The translations under genes and the position numbers were made by a program. A stretch of 64,000 nucleotides of DNA from Paucibacter sp963740455 (GTDB lineage Bacteria > Pseudomonadota > Gammaproteobacteria > Burkholderiales > Burkholderiaceae_C), in the NCBI GenBank assembly GCA_963740455.1, contig CAVUEF010000025.1:1-64000 (forward strand), read 5' to 3'. This document shows, piece after piece, positions 1 to 7,278 of the stretch (the first letter of the stretch is position 1; each line of letters starts with the position of its first letter). The notes under the pieces are model-generated. The model did no database searches and had not been told where the DNA came from. It worked only from the letters and a program-made list of their open reading frames with translations.

Positions 1-19
1 CCTAACCGCATCGTTCCTT

Positions 20-3000
20 ATGCAGCCGTCATCGCTGCCCTCTTATGCCGAGTTGCTGTGCACCAGCAACTTCAGCTTTCTCACCGGTGCCTCGCATCCG
101 GAGGAGTTGGTGACGCGCGCGGCCGAACTCGGTTATGCGGGCTTGGCCATCACCGATGAATGCTCGGTCTCCGGGGTCGTGCGCGCGCATACCGAGGCCA
201 AGCGGTGCGGCCTGCATTTGATCGTGGGCACGCAGATGCGGCTCTCAAGTTGTTCGCCGGGCCGCTCCCAAGAACAACTTGGCCCCCTTGGGGGGCCGCT
301 GGCGTACCCGCGGGCGGGGCTGAGCATGCGGCTGGTGCTGCTTGCGCAATCGCGCCGCGGCTACGGCAATTTGTGCGAGTGGATCACGCTGGCACGGCGC
401 CGCGCGCCCAAGGGGCAATACCTGGCGCATGCGAGCGATGTGCAAGGGCGCGTGCCGCACCTGCCTTATATCGCTGGACTGCCCGACTGCCTGGCGCTGC
501 TGGTGCCCGAGCCCGGCGACAATTTCGAGGCCCTGTTGACGCATGCCTTGTGGCTCAAGACGTGGTTTGGCGACCGTGCCGGCCTGGGGCTGCCGCTGCT
601 GCACCGTGCGCATGACAAGCTATGGCTGGACTGGGTGCCGCGCGTGGCCGAACTGACCGGGCTGCCGGTGCTGGCGCTGGGCGACGCACTGATGCATGTG
701 CGCTCGCGAAAGCCCTTGCAGGACATGCTGACAGCGACCAGGCTGCGCCAGACCGTGGCGCAAGCGGGTTATGCGTTGCAAGCGAACGGCGAGGCGCATT
801 TGCGCTCGCGTGCGCGCCTGGCTGCCTTGTACCGACCCGCCTGGCTGGCAGCCACCGTGCAGTGGGCGGCGCGCTGCGCTTTTTCGCTGGACCAGTTGCG
901 CTACGAATACCCGCGCGAGATCGTGCCCGAGGGTCAGACGCCGGCCAGCTACTTGCGCGCGCTCACCGAGATGGGCGCGCGGCGCCGCTTCCCATCCGGT
1001 GTGCCGAGCAAGGTGAACGGACAGATCGAGCATGAACTCGCCCTCATCGCGCAGCTGCAATTCGAACCTTATTTTTTGACCGTGGCCGACATCGTCGATT
1101 GGGCGCGCGCGCAGGGCATTCTGTGCCAGGGCCGCGGCAGCGCTGCCAATTCGGCCGTGTGCTACTGCCTGGGCGTGACCGAGGTCGATCCGTCGCGCGC
1201 TGAAGTGCTGTTCGAGCGCTTCATCAGCGCCGAGCGCGACGAGCCGCCCGACATCGACATCGATTTCGAGCACGAGCGCCGCGAGGAGGTGATCCAGTAC
1301 ATCTATCGCAAGTACGGACGCCACCGCGCCGCGCTCACCGGGGTCATGTCTTGCTACCGGCCACGCAGCGCCTTGCGTGACGTCGGCCGCGCGCTCGGTT
1401 TCGACCTGTCGGTGATAGACAGCGTGGCCAAGAGCCAGCATTGGTTTGATGGCAGCCGCATCGCGCCCGAACGCCTGGCCGAGCTTGGCCTCGATGTGGA
1501 TGCGCCCGGCACCCGGCTGTGGATGGAGTTGACGCAGACGCTGATCGGCTTTCCGCGGCACCTGAGCCAGCACCCGGGCGGCTTTGTGATCGCACGCGAC
1601 AGAATAGCCCAGCTGGTGCCGGTCGAGAACGCCGCGATGGACGGACGCAGCGTGATCCAGTGGGACAAGGACGACCTCGACGCATTGGGGCTGATCAAGA
1701 TCGACATCCTGGCGCTTGGCATGCTCAGCGCGATACGCCGCGCGCTGCTGCTTGTCTCGCACAAGCTGGGACGCCCGTTTCGCATGCAGGACGTCCCCGC
1801 CCAGGACGCCCCCACCTTTGAAATGCTTTGCAAGGCCGACTCGGTGGGCGTGTTCCAGGTCGAAAGCCGCGCCCAGATGAGCATGCTGCCGCGCATGCAG
1901 CCGCGCTGTTTTTACGATCTGGTGATCGAGGTGGCGATCGTGCGGCCCGGGCCGATCCAGGGCGGCATGGTGCATCCCTATCTGCGCCGGCGCTGCGGCG
2001 AAGAAGCCGTCGACTATCCGAGCGACGAGGTCAGGCAGGCACTCGGGCGCACGCTGGGCGTGCCGATTTTTCAGGAGCAGGTGATGCAGCTGGCGATTCT
2101 CGCCGCCGACTTCACGCCCGGCGAGGCCGACAGCCTGCGCCGCGCCATGGCGGCCTGGAAGCGCAAGGGGGGACTCGGGCCGTTCCACGAGCGGCTGGTT
2201 GGTCGCATGCTGCAAAAAGGCTACACGCTCGAGTTCGCCGAACGCATCTTCAAGCAGATCCAGGGCTTTGGAGAATACGGATTTCCCGAGAGCCACGCGG
2301 CGAGCTTTGCGCTGCTGGTCTATGTCAGCGCCTGGATCAAGTGCCACCACCCGGATGCCTTTCTGGCCGCCTTGCTCAACAGCCAGCCGATGGGCTTTTA
2401 TGCGCCGGCCCAGCTGGTGCGCGACGCGCGCGCGCATGGTGTGCAGGTGTTGCCGGTGCGCGTCGAGATCAGCGACTGGGAGTCGACGCTGGAAGGGTTG
2501 GGTGCCGACTCGTCATTGCGGCCGGTGCGCTTGGGGCTGAACCGCATCAGCGGCTTGTCGGCTCAGGTAGCCGAGCGCATTGTCCAGGCCAGAGGCGAGG
2601 CAGCGCTGGGCACGCTTGAAGACCTGAGCCGGCGCGCCGCGTTGGATAGGCATGACCTGACCCTGTTGGCCCAGGCCGACGCCTTGCAGACCCTCACCGG
2701 GCATCGTCATCAGGCGGCCTGGACGGTCGCCGGCGTGGACACGCGAGCGACTCCGCTGCTGCGCGATGCACGCACCGACGAGGCCGCCGTGGAGCTGGTG
2801 GCGCCCGATGAAGCCCAGAACCTGCTGAGCGACTATCGCGCGCTGGGCTTGAGTCTGGGCCAGCACCCGCTGGCGCTGCTGCGCGGGGCCCTGAACGCCT
2901 TCAAGGTGCAGCCCGCCCGCGTGCTGCACACCTATCCGAGCGGGCGGATCGCGCGCGCCAGCGGTTTGGTCACGCACCGCCAGCGGCCCGGCACGGCCAA

Positions 3001-3226
3001 GGGAGTGGTGTTCGTGACGCTCGAAGACGACACCGGTTTCGTCAACGTCATCGTCTGGCCGAGTGTGGCCGAAGCCCAGCGCAAGCCCTTGCTGGCGGCG
3101 CGCTTGATGACGGTGTTCGGGCAGTGGCAATGCGAAGGCGAGGTCAGGCATCTGGTGGCCGCCAAGCTGATCGACCATACCGATCTGTTGCAGGGATTGA
3201 CCAGCAGCAGCCGAAATTTCCGCTAG
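20..3226 (+). CDS. dnaE2: Error-prone DNA polymerase DnaE2 (ImuC)
   Basis: C-family DNA polymerase of 1068 residues, the usual DnaE2 length. In this family it carries out translesion synthesis after DNA damage, normally with ImuA and ImuB, whose genes would lie upstream of the window. The N-terminal PHP domain covers roughly residues 1-230 and opens with SNFSFLTGASHPEELV. The polymerase active-site motif PPDIDIDFEHERREE is near residue 409. Helix-hairpin-helix sequence and an OB fold (VFVTLEDDTGFVNVIVWP) lie near the C-terminus. The start codon is 19 bases from the window edge, so its promoter and any LexA box cannot be seen. Residues about 76-101 are an unusual in-frame extension encoded by nested palindromes. 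Identification is firm. Confidence 0.95.
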   Translation: MQPSSLPSYAELLCTSNFSFLTGASHPEELVTRAAELGYAGLAITDECSVSGVVRAHTEAKRCGLHLIVGTQMRLSSCSPGRSQEQLGPLGGPLAYPRAGLSMRLVLLAQSRRGYGNLCEWITLARRRAPKGQYLAHASDVQGRVPHLPYIAGLPDCLALLVPEPGDNFEALLTHALWLKTWFGDRAGLGLPLLHRAHDKLWLDWVPRVAELTGLPVLALGDALMHVRSRKPLQDMLTATRLRQTVAQAGYALQANGEAHLRSRARLAALYRPAWLAATVQWAARCAFSLDQLRYEYPREIVPEGQTPASYLRALTEMGARRRFPSGVPSKVNGQIEHELALIAQLQFEPYFLTVADIVDWARAQGILCQGRGSAANSAVCYCLGVTEVDPSRAEVLFERFISAERDEPPDIDIDFEHERREEVIQYIYRKYGRHRAALTGVMSCYRPRSALRDVGRALGFDLSVIDSVAKSQHWFDGSRIAPERLAELGLDVDAPGTRLWMELTQTLIGFPRHLSQHPGGFVIARDRIAQLVPVENAAMDGRSVIQWDKDDLDALGLIKIDILALGMLSAIRRALLLVSHKLGRPFRMQDVPAQDAPTFEMLCKADSVGVFQVESRAQMSMLPRMQPRCFYDLVIEVAIVRPGPIQGGMVHPYLRRRCGEEAVDYPSDEVRQALGRTLGVPIFQEQVMQLAILAADFTPGEADSLRRAMAAWKRKGGLGPFHERLVGRMLQKGYTLEFAERIFKQIQGFGEYGFPESHAASFALLVYVSAWIKCHHPDAFLAALLNSQPMGFYAPAQLVRDARAHGVQVLPVRVEISDWESTLEGLGADSSLRPVRLGLNRISGLSAQVAERIVQARGEAALGTLEDLSRRAALDRHDLTLLAQADALQTLTGHRHQAAWTVAGVDTRATPLLRDARTDEAAVELVAPDEAQNLLSDYRALGLSLGQHPLALLRGALNAFKVQPARVLHTYPSGRIARASGLVTHRQRPGTAKGVVFVTLEDDTGFVNVIVWPSVAEAQRKPLLAARLMTVFGQWQCEGEVRHLVAAKLIDHTDLLQGLTSSSRNFR
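246..296. repeat. Palindromic repeat inside dnaE2
   Basis: Two inverted repeats lie back to back inside the coding sequence. CAAGTTGTTC (246-255) pairs perfectly with GAACAACTTG (272-281), and GCCCCC TTG GGGGGC follows at 282-296. The reading frame stays open and encodes a Pro/Gly-rich stretch in the PHP domain between the conserved segments QMRL and MRLVLLAQ. It looks like an extragenic palindromic element that inserted in frame. Confidence 0.6.
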
Positions 3227-3297
3227 TCAATCACTTGAGGACAGCGCTTCTCGCTGCGCTCCAAGGTCTGTCGCGCAATACCCGAAGTCTCTTGCGC

Positions 3298-3303
3298 TAC
3301 AGT
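3298..3303 (+). promoter_or_regulatory. Putative -10 box of coaBC, leaderless type
   Basis: TACAGT ends seven bases before the coaBC ATG, and no Shine-Dalgarno sequence lies between. If used, transcription would begin at or next to the start codon. No convincing -35 hexamer was found. Confidence 0.35.
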
Positions 3304-3310
3304 TCCGCCC

Positions 3311-4525
3311 ATGTCAGAACAAGCCATCCAACTCCAGGGCAAGCACATCGTGCTGGGCCTCTCGGGCGGTATCGCCTGCTACAAGGCCGCCGAGCTGACA
3401 CGCTTGCTGGTCAAGGCCGGCGCCAGCGTGCAGGTGGTGATGAGCGAGGCGGCCGAGCATTTCATCACCGCGGTGACGCTGCAGGCGCTGTCGAATCGCA
3501 CCGTCTACACCAGCCAGTGGGATGCGCGCGAGGCCAACAATATGGCGCATATCAATCTGAGCCGCGACGCCGATGCGATTCTGGTGGCACCCGCCAGTGC
3601 CGATTTCATGGCCAAGCTGGCGCAGGGGCGCGGCGACGATTTGCTGAGCCTGATGTGCCTGGCGCGGCCGATGGTGCGCTGCCCCTTGCTGGTGGCGCCG
3701 GCCATGAACCGCGAGATGTGGGCGCATCCGGCCACGCAGCGCAATGCGGCCCAGCTGCGCGCCGACGGCACGCAGCTGTTGGGGCCGGATGTCGGCGCGC
3801 AGGCCTGCGGTGAAGTCGGCGACGGACGCATGCTCGAGGCGCAGGATTTGCTCGATGAACTGATCAGTTTCTTCCAACCCAAGCTGCTGGCGGGCAAGCG
3901 TGTGCTCATTACCGCCGGGCCCACTTACGAGCCGATCGACCCGGTGCGCGGCATCACCAATCTGTCCAGCGGCAAGATGGGTTTTGCCGTCGCGCGCGCG
4001 GCCACCGAGGCGGGTGCGCAAGTCACGCTGGTGGCCGGCCCTGTGCATTTGGCTACGCCGCGTGGCGTGCAGCGCATCGATGTGCAGACTGCGCAACAGA
4101 TGCACGACGCGGTGCTGCCGCTGGCAGCCCGTCACGATGTGTTCGTGGCCACCGCGGCCGTGGCCGACTGGCGTGCGACCTCGGTGTCCGAACACAAGAT
4201 CAAGAAGAGCGGCAAACAGCAGGTGCCGACGCTCGACCTGACCGAGAACCCCGACATCCTGGCCGCCGTGGCGCAGCTTCGGCCGCGCCCTTATTGCGTG
4301 GGCTTTGCCGCCGAAAGCGAAAACCTGGTGGCACACGCGCGCGACAAGCTGCAGCGCAAGCAGGTCGAGCTGGTGGTCGGCAATCTGGGTCCCGCCACTT
4401 TCGGCCGCGATGACAACACGTTGGTGCTGGTCGATGCCCAAGGCCAGCGCGAACTGCCGACGGCCGACAAACTCAGCCTGGCGCGCGAGCTGGTGCGCGA
4501 GATCGCGGGCCGGCTCAAGTCATGA
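3311..4525 (+). CDS. coaBC: Bifunctional phosphopantothenoylcysteine decarboxylase / phosphopantothenate-cysteine ligase
   Basis: Catalyses two consecutive cytosolic steps of coenzyme A synthesis. The ligase joins 4'-phosphopantothenate to cysteine, and the flavin-dependent decarboxylase makes 4'-phosphopantetheine. Its 404 residues match the usual CoaBC length. The N-terminal CoaC domain shows GLSGGIACYK (FMN binding), the histidine in NMAHINLSR near residue 80, PAMNREMW near 131-138 and the cysteine of GAQACGEVGDGR near 166. The CoaB half begins at VLITAGPTYEPIDPVRGI, with TNLSSGKMG and AAVADWRA. The stop overlaps the dut start (ATGA), so the two genes are translationally coupled. This coaBC-dut pairing is common in proteobacteria. 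Confidence 0.97.
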   Translation: MSEQAIQLQGKHIVLGLSGGIACYKAAELTRLLVKAGASVQVVMSEAAEHFITAVTLQALSNRTVYTSQWDAREANNMAHINLSRDADAILVAPASADFMAKLAQGRGDDLLSLMCLARPMVRCPLLVAPAMNREMWAHPATQRNAAQLRADGTQLLGPDVGAQACGEVGDGRMLEAQDLLDELISFFQPKLLAGKRVLITAGPTYEPIDPVRGITNLSSGKMGFAVARAATEAGAQVTLVAGPVHLATPRGVQRIDVQTAQQMHDAVLPLAARHDVFVATAAVADWRATSVSEHKIKKSGKQQVPTLDLTENPDILAAVAQLRPRPYCVGFAAESENLVAHARDKLQRKQVELVVGNLGPATFGRDDNTLVLVDAQGQRELPTADKLSLARELVREIAGRLKS

Positions 4526-4971
4526 CGACCATCGACATCAAAGTGCTCGACTCCCGCATGGCCGAGCAGCTGCCTCACTACGCCACGCTCGGCAGCGCAG
4601 GCCTCGATCTGCGCGCCTGCCTGGACGAGCCGGTGACGCTGGCGCCCGGCCAGACCTTGCTGGTGCCCACGGGACTTGCCATTCACGTCGCCGATCCGGG
4701 GCTGGCGGCCATCATCCTGCCGCGCTCGGGTCTGGGCCACAAGCACGGCATCGTGCTCGGCAATCTGGTTGGTTTGATCGACAGCGATTACCAGGGCCAG
4801 CTGATGGTGAGCTGCTGGAACCGCGGCCCATCGAGCTTCGTGATCCAGCCGATGGAGCGTATCGCGCAGATGGTGATCGTGCCGGTGGTGCAGGCCAAGT
4901 TCAGGCGCGTGGACGAATTCGGCGAGTCCGAGCGCGGCGAGGGTGGGTTCGGGTCAACGGGCAAGCATTGA
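4522..4971 (+). CDS. dut: dUTP diphosphatase
   Basis: Hydrolyses dUTP to dUMP and pyrophosphate, keeping uracil out of DNA and supplying dUMP for thymidylate synthesis. The 149 residues fit the homotrimeric family. The conserved motifs are in order: GSAGLDLRA (motif 1), LPRSGLGHKHGI (motif 2), GNLVGLIDSDYQGQL near residue 80 with the catalytic Asp and Tyr (motif 3), ERIAQMVI (motif 4) and the glycine-rich tail RGEGGFGSTGKH (motif 5). It starts with ATG inside the coaBC stop, so it belongs to that operon. Confidence 0.97.
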   Translation: MTTIDIKVLDSRMAEQLPHYATLGSAGLDLRACLDEPVTLAPGQTLLVPTGLAIHVADPGLAAIILPRSGLGHKHGIVLGNLVGLIDSDYQGQLMVSCWNRGPSSFVIQPMERIAQMVIVPVVQAKFRRVDEFGESERGEGGFGSTGKH

Positions 4972-5025
4972 GCAAACTATCGCGGCGGAATCATCTGCCG
5001 GCCGCGAACACTTGCTCCATTTGTC

Positions 5026-5058
5026 GCATTTGCTTTACTGTATGCATTTGCTTAGAAT
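5026..5058 (+). promoter_or_regulatory. Promoter and repeat operator of the RES toxin-antitoxin pair
   Basis: TTGCTT (5030-5035) and TAGAAT (5053-5058) are separated by exactly 17 bases and form a good sigma-70 promoter. The -10 ends six bases before the ATG at 5065, so the transcript would be leaderless or nearly so. The 10-mer GCATTTGCTT occurs twice, at 5026-5035 and 5044-5053, 18 bp apart. It covers the -35 and reaches the -10, where an autoregulating antitoxin would be expected to bind. Confidence 0.5.
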
Positions 5059-5064
5059 CGCTCC

Positions 5065-5691
5065 ATGAGCACCGACCTCAGTACCCCAGTCCTGCTGCGC
5101 CGGATCGCGCAGCTCGAAGCCGCCATTGGTCGCCTCAGCGACGACGTCGGCAGCCTTCGCTCGGTGGTGAGCAAGCAAGGGCTGAAGACGCCGGGGACGC
5201 GAGACGTCCGCGTGCGGGCGGCACATGCCAAGTCCTCCACCACGAACACCCAGCAAGCTCAGGCTACCGGCGGTCTGGCTGGCGCCACCGCGCGTGGTGA
5301 GGCAGCGCGTGTCCAGTGGGTGAAGGATGGCCTCGTCGTACCCGGCGAGCAGCTCGCGCATGCCTGGGGGCTCACACGCCAGGCCTTGGCGCCGGCAGCA
5401 GAACGGGGCGAAGTGTTCGCTGTGAAAGTCGGCAACCGGCTGTACTACCCCCAAGCGTTCCTGGGCATGGACCGCGAGACCGTGGCCACGGTCTGCCGTG
5501 CACTCGGCGACCTTGGCTCCAGCGAGAAACTGATGTTCTGGCTGCGCGACCACGGCAGCCTGGCAGGCAAGAGCATCGCCGCCGCCTTGGAGGCGGGGCT
5601 TCCCGTGGCAAAGGTGGAACGCCTGGCTGCTGCCTGGGCGCGTGAGCGGGGAGCCGCGCATGGCGCCAGAAATGCAGCTGCGGCTGCCTGA
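5065..5691 (+). CDS. Putative antitoxin of a RES-domain toxin
   Basis: A 208-residue protein directly upstream of, and overlapping, a RES-domain gene, which is the usual antitoxin position. Residues 1-35 look like a short coiled coil. A Gln/Ala/Thr-rich linker of about 50 residues follows. Residues 85-135 resemble an excisionase-like helix-turn-helix (QLAHAWGLTRQAL, then GNRLYYPQAFL). The last 70 residues (ALGDLGSSEKLMFWLRDHG and SIAAALEAGL) resemble the MbcA/ParS-type toxin-binding region of Xre antitoxins of RES toxins. The family assignment is by pattern, not search. The start ATG follows a -10 box by six bases and has no ribosome binding site. Confidence 0.6.
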   Translation: MSTDLSTPVLLRRIAQLEAAIGRLSDDVGSLRSVVSKQGLKTPGTRDVRVRAAHAKSSTTNTQQAQATGGLAGATARGEAARVQWVKDGLVVPGEQLAHAWGLTRQALAPAAERGEVFAVKVGNRLYYPQAFLGMDRETVATVCRALGDLGSSEKLMFWLRDHGSLAGKSIAAALEAGLPVAKVERLAAAWARERGAAHGARNAAAAA

Positions 5692-6271
5692 GCCCGGCTC
5701 GTTCGAAGGCTTGCTTCGTCCGGTCAGGATCGAGGTGGCGTCTCTCGTGCGCTTGAGTCGGCACCCGGCCACGGAGCCGTACTGGTCCGCCGGCGTCTAC
5801 CGCTTCGACGATCCTGAGCCAGACTGCGCAGGCGCATTCGGCACCTGCTACACCGCCAGCTCCATCGAGGTGGCGTTCGCAGAAAGCGTCATCCACGAGT
5901 CCGGGCGGTTCGTGGGCGGTAGCTACGAGGTGCCGGCTGCCGAGCTGACCGAGCGCTCGGTCGTGCGCTTTGCCTGTGAGCGGCGCAAAACGCTGGTGCT
6001 GGCCGACCTGACCGGGGAGGCACTCAAGTCCCTGGGCCTGAACAACGACATCAGTGCTTCCGCCGACTACTCGACGAGCCAAGCCTGGGCGCAGGCGATT
6101 AACGGTGCGAGCACGCGCTGGGACGGGATCCGATACGTGTCGCGCCAGATGAACAAGGGGTTTGCCTACGCCATCTTCGAGCGTAGCGGGCTTCGCAAAC
6201 TGCGAGCGGACAAGCTCAAGGCGCGGCAGGTGGATGACCTCTGCGATCGGTTCAATGTTACTGCGGTGTGA
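5660..6271 (+). CDS. RES-domain protein, probable NAD+-consuming toxin
   Basis: RES-domain proteins fold like ADP-ribosyltransferases, and characterised members deplete NAD+ when freed from their antitoxin. The 203 residues show the expected pattern: the conserved Arg, Glu and Ser as LVRLSRHP, WSAGVYRF and TASSIEVAFAE, and a late segment WDGIRYVSRQMN. ATG at 5660 was chosen because GGGGAG lies six bases upstream; a GTG at 5642 would add six residues. The gene overlaps the putative antitoxin by 32 bp. The pair sits alone between dut and a transposase remnant, consistent with acquisition by transfer. A hairpin, CCGTCC TGAA GGACGG (6285-6300), follows it without a T-run. Confidence 0.75.
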   Translation: MAPEMQLRLPEPGSFEGLLRPVRIEVASLVRLSRHPATEPYWSAGVYRFDDPEPDCAGAFGTCYTASSIEVAFAESVIHESGRFVGGSYEVPAAELTERSVVRFACERRKTLVLADLTGEALKSLGLNNDISASADYSTSQAWAQAINGASTRWDGIRYVSRQMNKGFAYAIFERSGLRKLRADKLKARQVDDLCDRFNVTAV

Positions 6272-6426
6272 CCACGCAGCACGTCCGTCCTGAAGGACGG
6301 CAAGTTGGTGAGGACCGGCCGTTCGTTGGTGAGATTCAGTCGGGTCCACTCGTCCAGTTCCAGTCGTTCCAGCAGCAGGGTCAGGTCTTCAGTTTGAAGT
6401 CCGACTCAAGCTACGCAAGAGTGCCG

Positions 6427-6570
6427 ATGTCCCGTCCTTTGCGCATCGAGTTCCCAGGTGCCGTGTACCACGTGACTTCACGGGGCGACCGGCGCGAGAG
6501 CATCTTCGCGGACGACCAAGATCGCGTTGCGCTGCTGGCCGTCGTCGAGCAAGGGCTGAGTCGGTTCGAT
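6427..6570 (+). pseudogene. REP-associated tyrosine transposase (RAYT), 5' remnant
   Basis: ATG at 6427 begins MSRPLRIEFPGAVYHVTSRG, followed by DRRESIFADDQDR. This is the characteristic start of the TnpA_REP/RAYT family of Y1 transposases. About 48 codons remain. The similarity stops at residue RFDA, exactly where a 23-bp repeat begins at 6571, so the HUH motif and catalytic tyrosine are gone. The product cannot be active. It shows that a REP-type element once occupied this site. Confidence 0.75.
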
Positions 6571-6669
6571 GCAGGTGCTGTCTTGTGCGCGAGATCAGCC
6601 CGTCCGCTGGTAGGCGGCCGGTCCTTCGCTAGCCACAAGACAGCACGCAGGTGCTGTCTTGTGCGCGAG
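6571..6669. repeat. REP-like palindromic repeats beside the RAYT remnant
   Basis: A 23-bp unit beginning GCAGGTGCTGTCTTG occurs at 6571-6593 and again, identical, at 6647-6669. Its core GTGCTGTCTTGTG is also present inverted at 6634-6646. This gives a perfect 13-bp stem with a four-base loop (GCAG) at 6634-6663. The second copy ends two bases before the slyD stop codon, so the hairpin could also terminate or protect the slyD transcript, although no T-run follows on that strand. Paired short palindromes next to a RAYT gene are typical of REP elements. Confidence 0.6.
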
Positions 6670-6670
6670 C

Positions 6671-7192
6671 TCAGTGCATTTTCTGGCTGGGCGGCAGGAT
6701 GTTGAGCAGGTTCAGCACCGGCTCGCCGACGCTCCCCGTGCCCACTTCGTCAACGGTGGCTTCACGCACTGCCACCACCGTGAGGTGCATGCGCAAGGCG
6801 ATGCCGGCCAGCGGATGGTTGCCGTCCAGCACCACATGCTCGGGGTAGACCTCGGTCACGGTGTACAGCATGTCGGCAGGCATGTCCGGGGTGACGGCGC
6901 CTTCGGGCAGGCCTTCGAGCTGCATGCCTGTCTCCAGTTCGGCCGGGAACAGGCTTCGTGCCTCGAAACACACCAGGGTCGAGTCGTAGTCGCCGAACGC
7001 ATGCTCCGGATCCAGGTGCAGGTGGGCCTCGAAGCCGGCCTCTTTGCCGACCAGGGCCTCTTCCACTTTGGCGAGCAGGTCGTCGCCGCCATAGAAGAAT
7101 TCCAGCGCTTCGGCCAGCTCGTCGATCAACTGGCCTTGGGCGTCGTCAAGACGCCATTTCAATGAAACAACACAGGGGGCTGAAATTTGCAT
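6671..7192 (-). CDS. slyD: FKBP-type peptidyl-prolyl isomerase, SlyD family
   Basis: A 173-residue cytosolic prolyl isomerase and chaperone. The start MQISAPCVVSLKW matches the family N-terminus; longer upstream readings lack homology. The isomerase half includes PLEFFYGG-type sequence (ALEFFYGGDDLLAKVEEAL, GKEAGFEA). The insert-in-flap chaperone domain follows (DPEHAFGDYDSTLV to VTEVYPEHVVLDGNHPLAG), closing with GIALRMHLTVVAVREAT. The histidine- and cysteine-rich metal-binding tail of E. coli SlyD is absent; this protein stops at LPPSQKMH, so nickel storage is unlikely. Single gene, divergent from roxA. Confidence 0.9.
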   Translation of the reverse strand: MQISAPCVVSLKWRLDDAQGQLIDELAEALEFFYGGDDLLAKVEEALVGKEAGFEAHLHLDPEHAFGDYDSTLVCFEARSLFPAELETGMQLEGLPEGAVTPDMPADMLYTVTEVYPEHVVLDGNHPLAGIALRMHLTVVAVREATVDEVGTGSVGEPVLNLLNILPPSQKMH

Positions 7193-7265
7193 GGCCGGCA
7201 TGATCTCACAGCCGGGTTTCACCATTCGGTATGGGTACGCTGGTCCGCTGAGGCGGCGACGCAAG

Positions 7266-7271
7266 CACAAT
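7266..7271 (+). promoter_or_regulatory. Putative -10 box of the cupin gene, leaderless type
   Basis: CACAAT ends seven bases before the ATG at 7279. No ribosome binding site lies between them and no clear -35 was found. The spacing matches that seen before coaBC, parE, the RES antitoxin and the DTW gene. Confidence 0.3.
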
Positions 7272-7278
7272 ATCGTCC

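Noticed and set aside
620..2437. A 605-codon minus-strand frame inside dnaE2
   Set aside because: Same antisense effect of GC-rich third positions; no ribosome binding site or recognisable domain.
6285..6300. Hairpin after the RES gene as a terminator
   Set aside because: The 6-bp stem with TGAA loop lacks a following T-run; it may be part of the degraded REP region.
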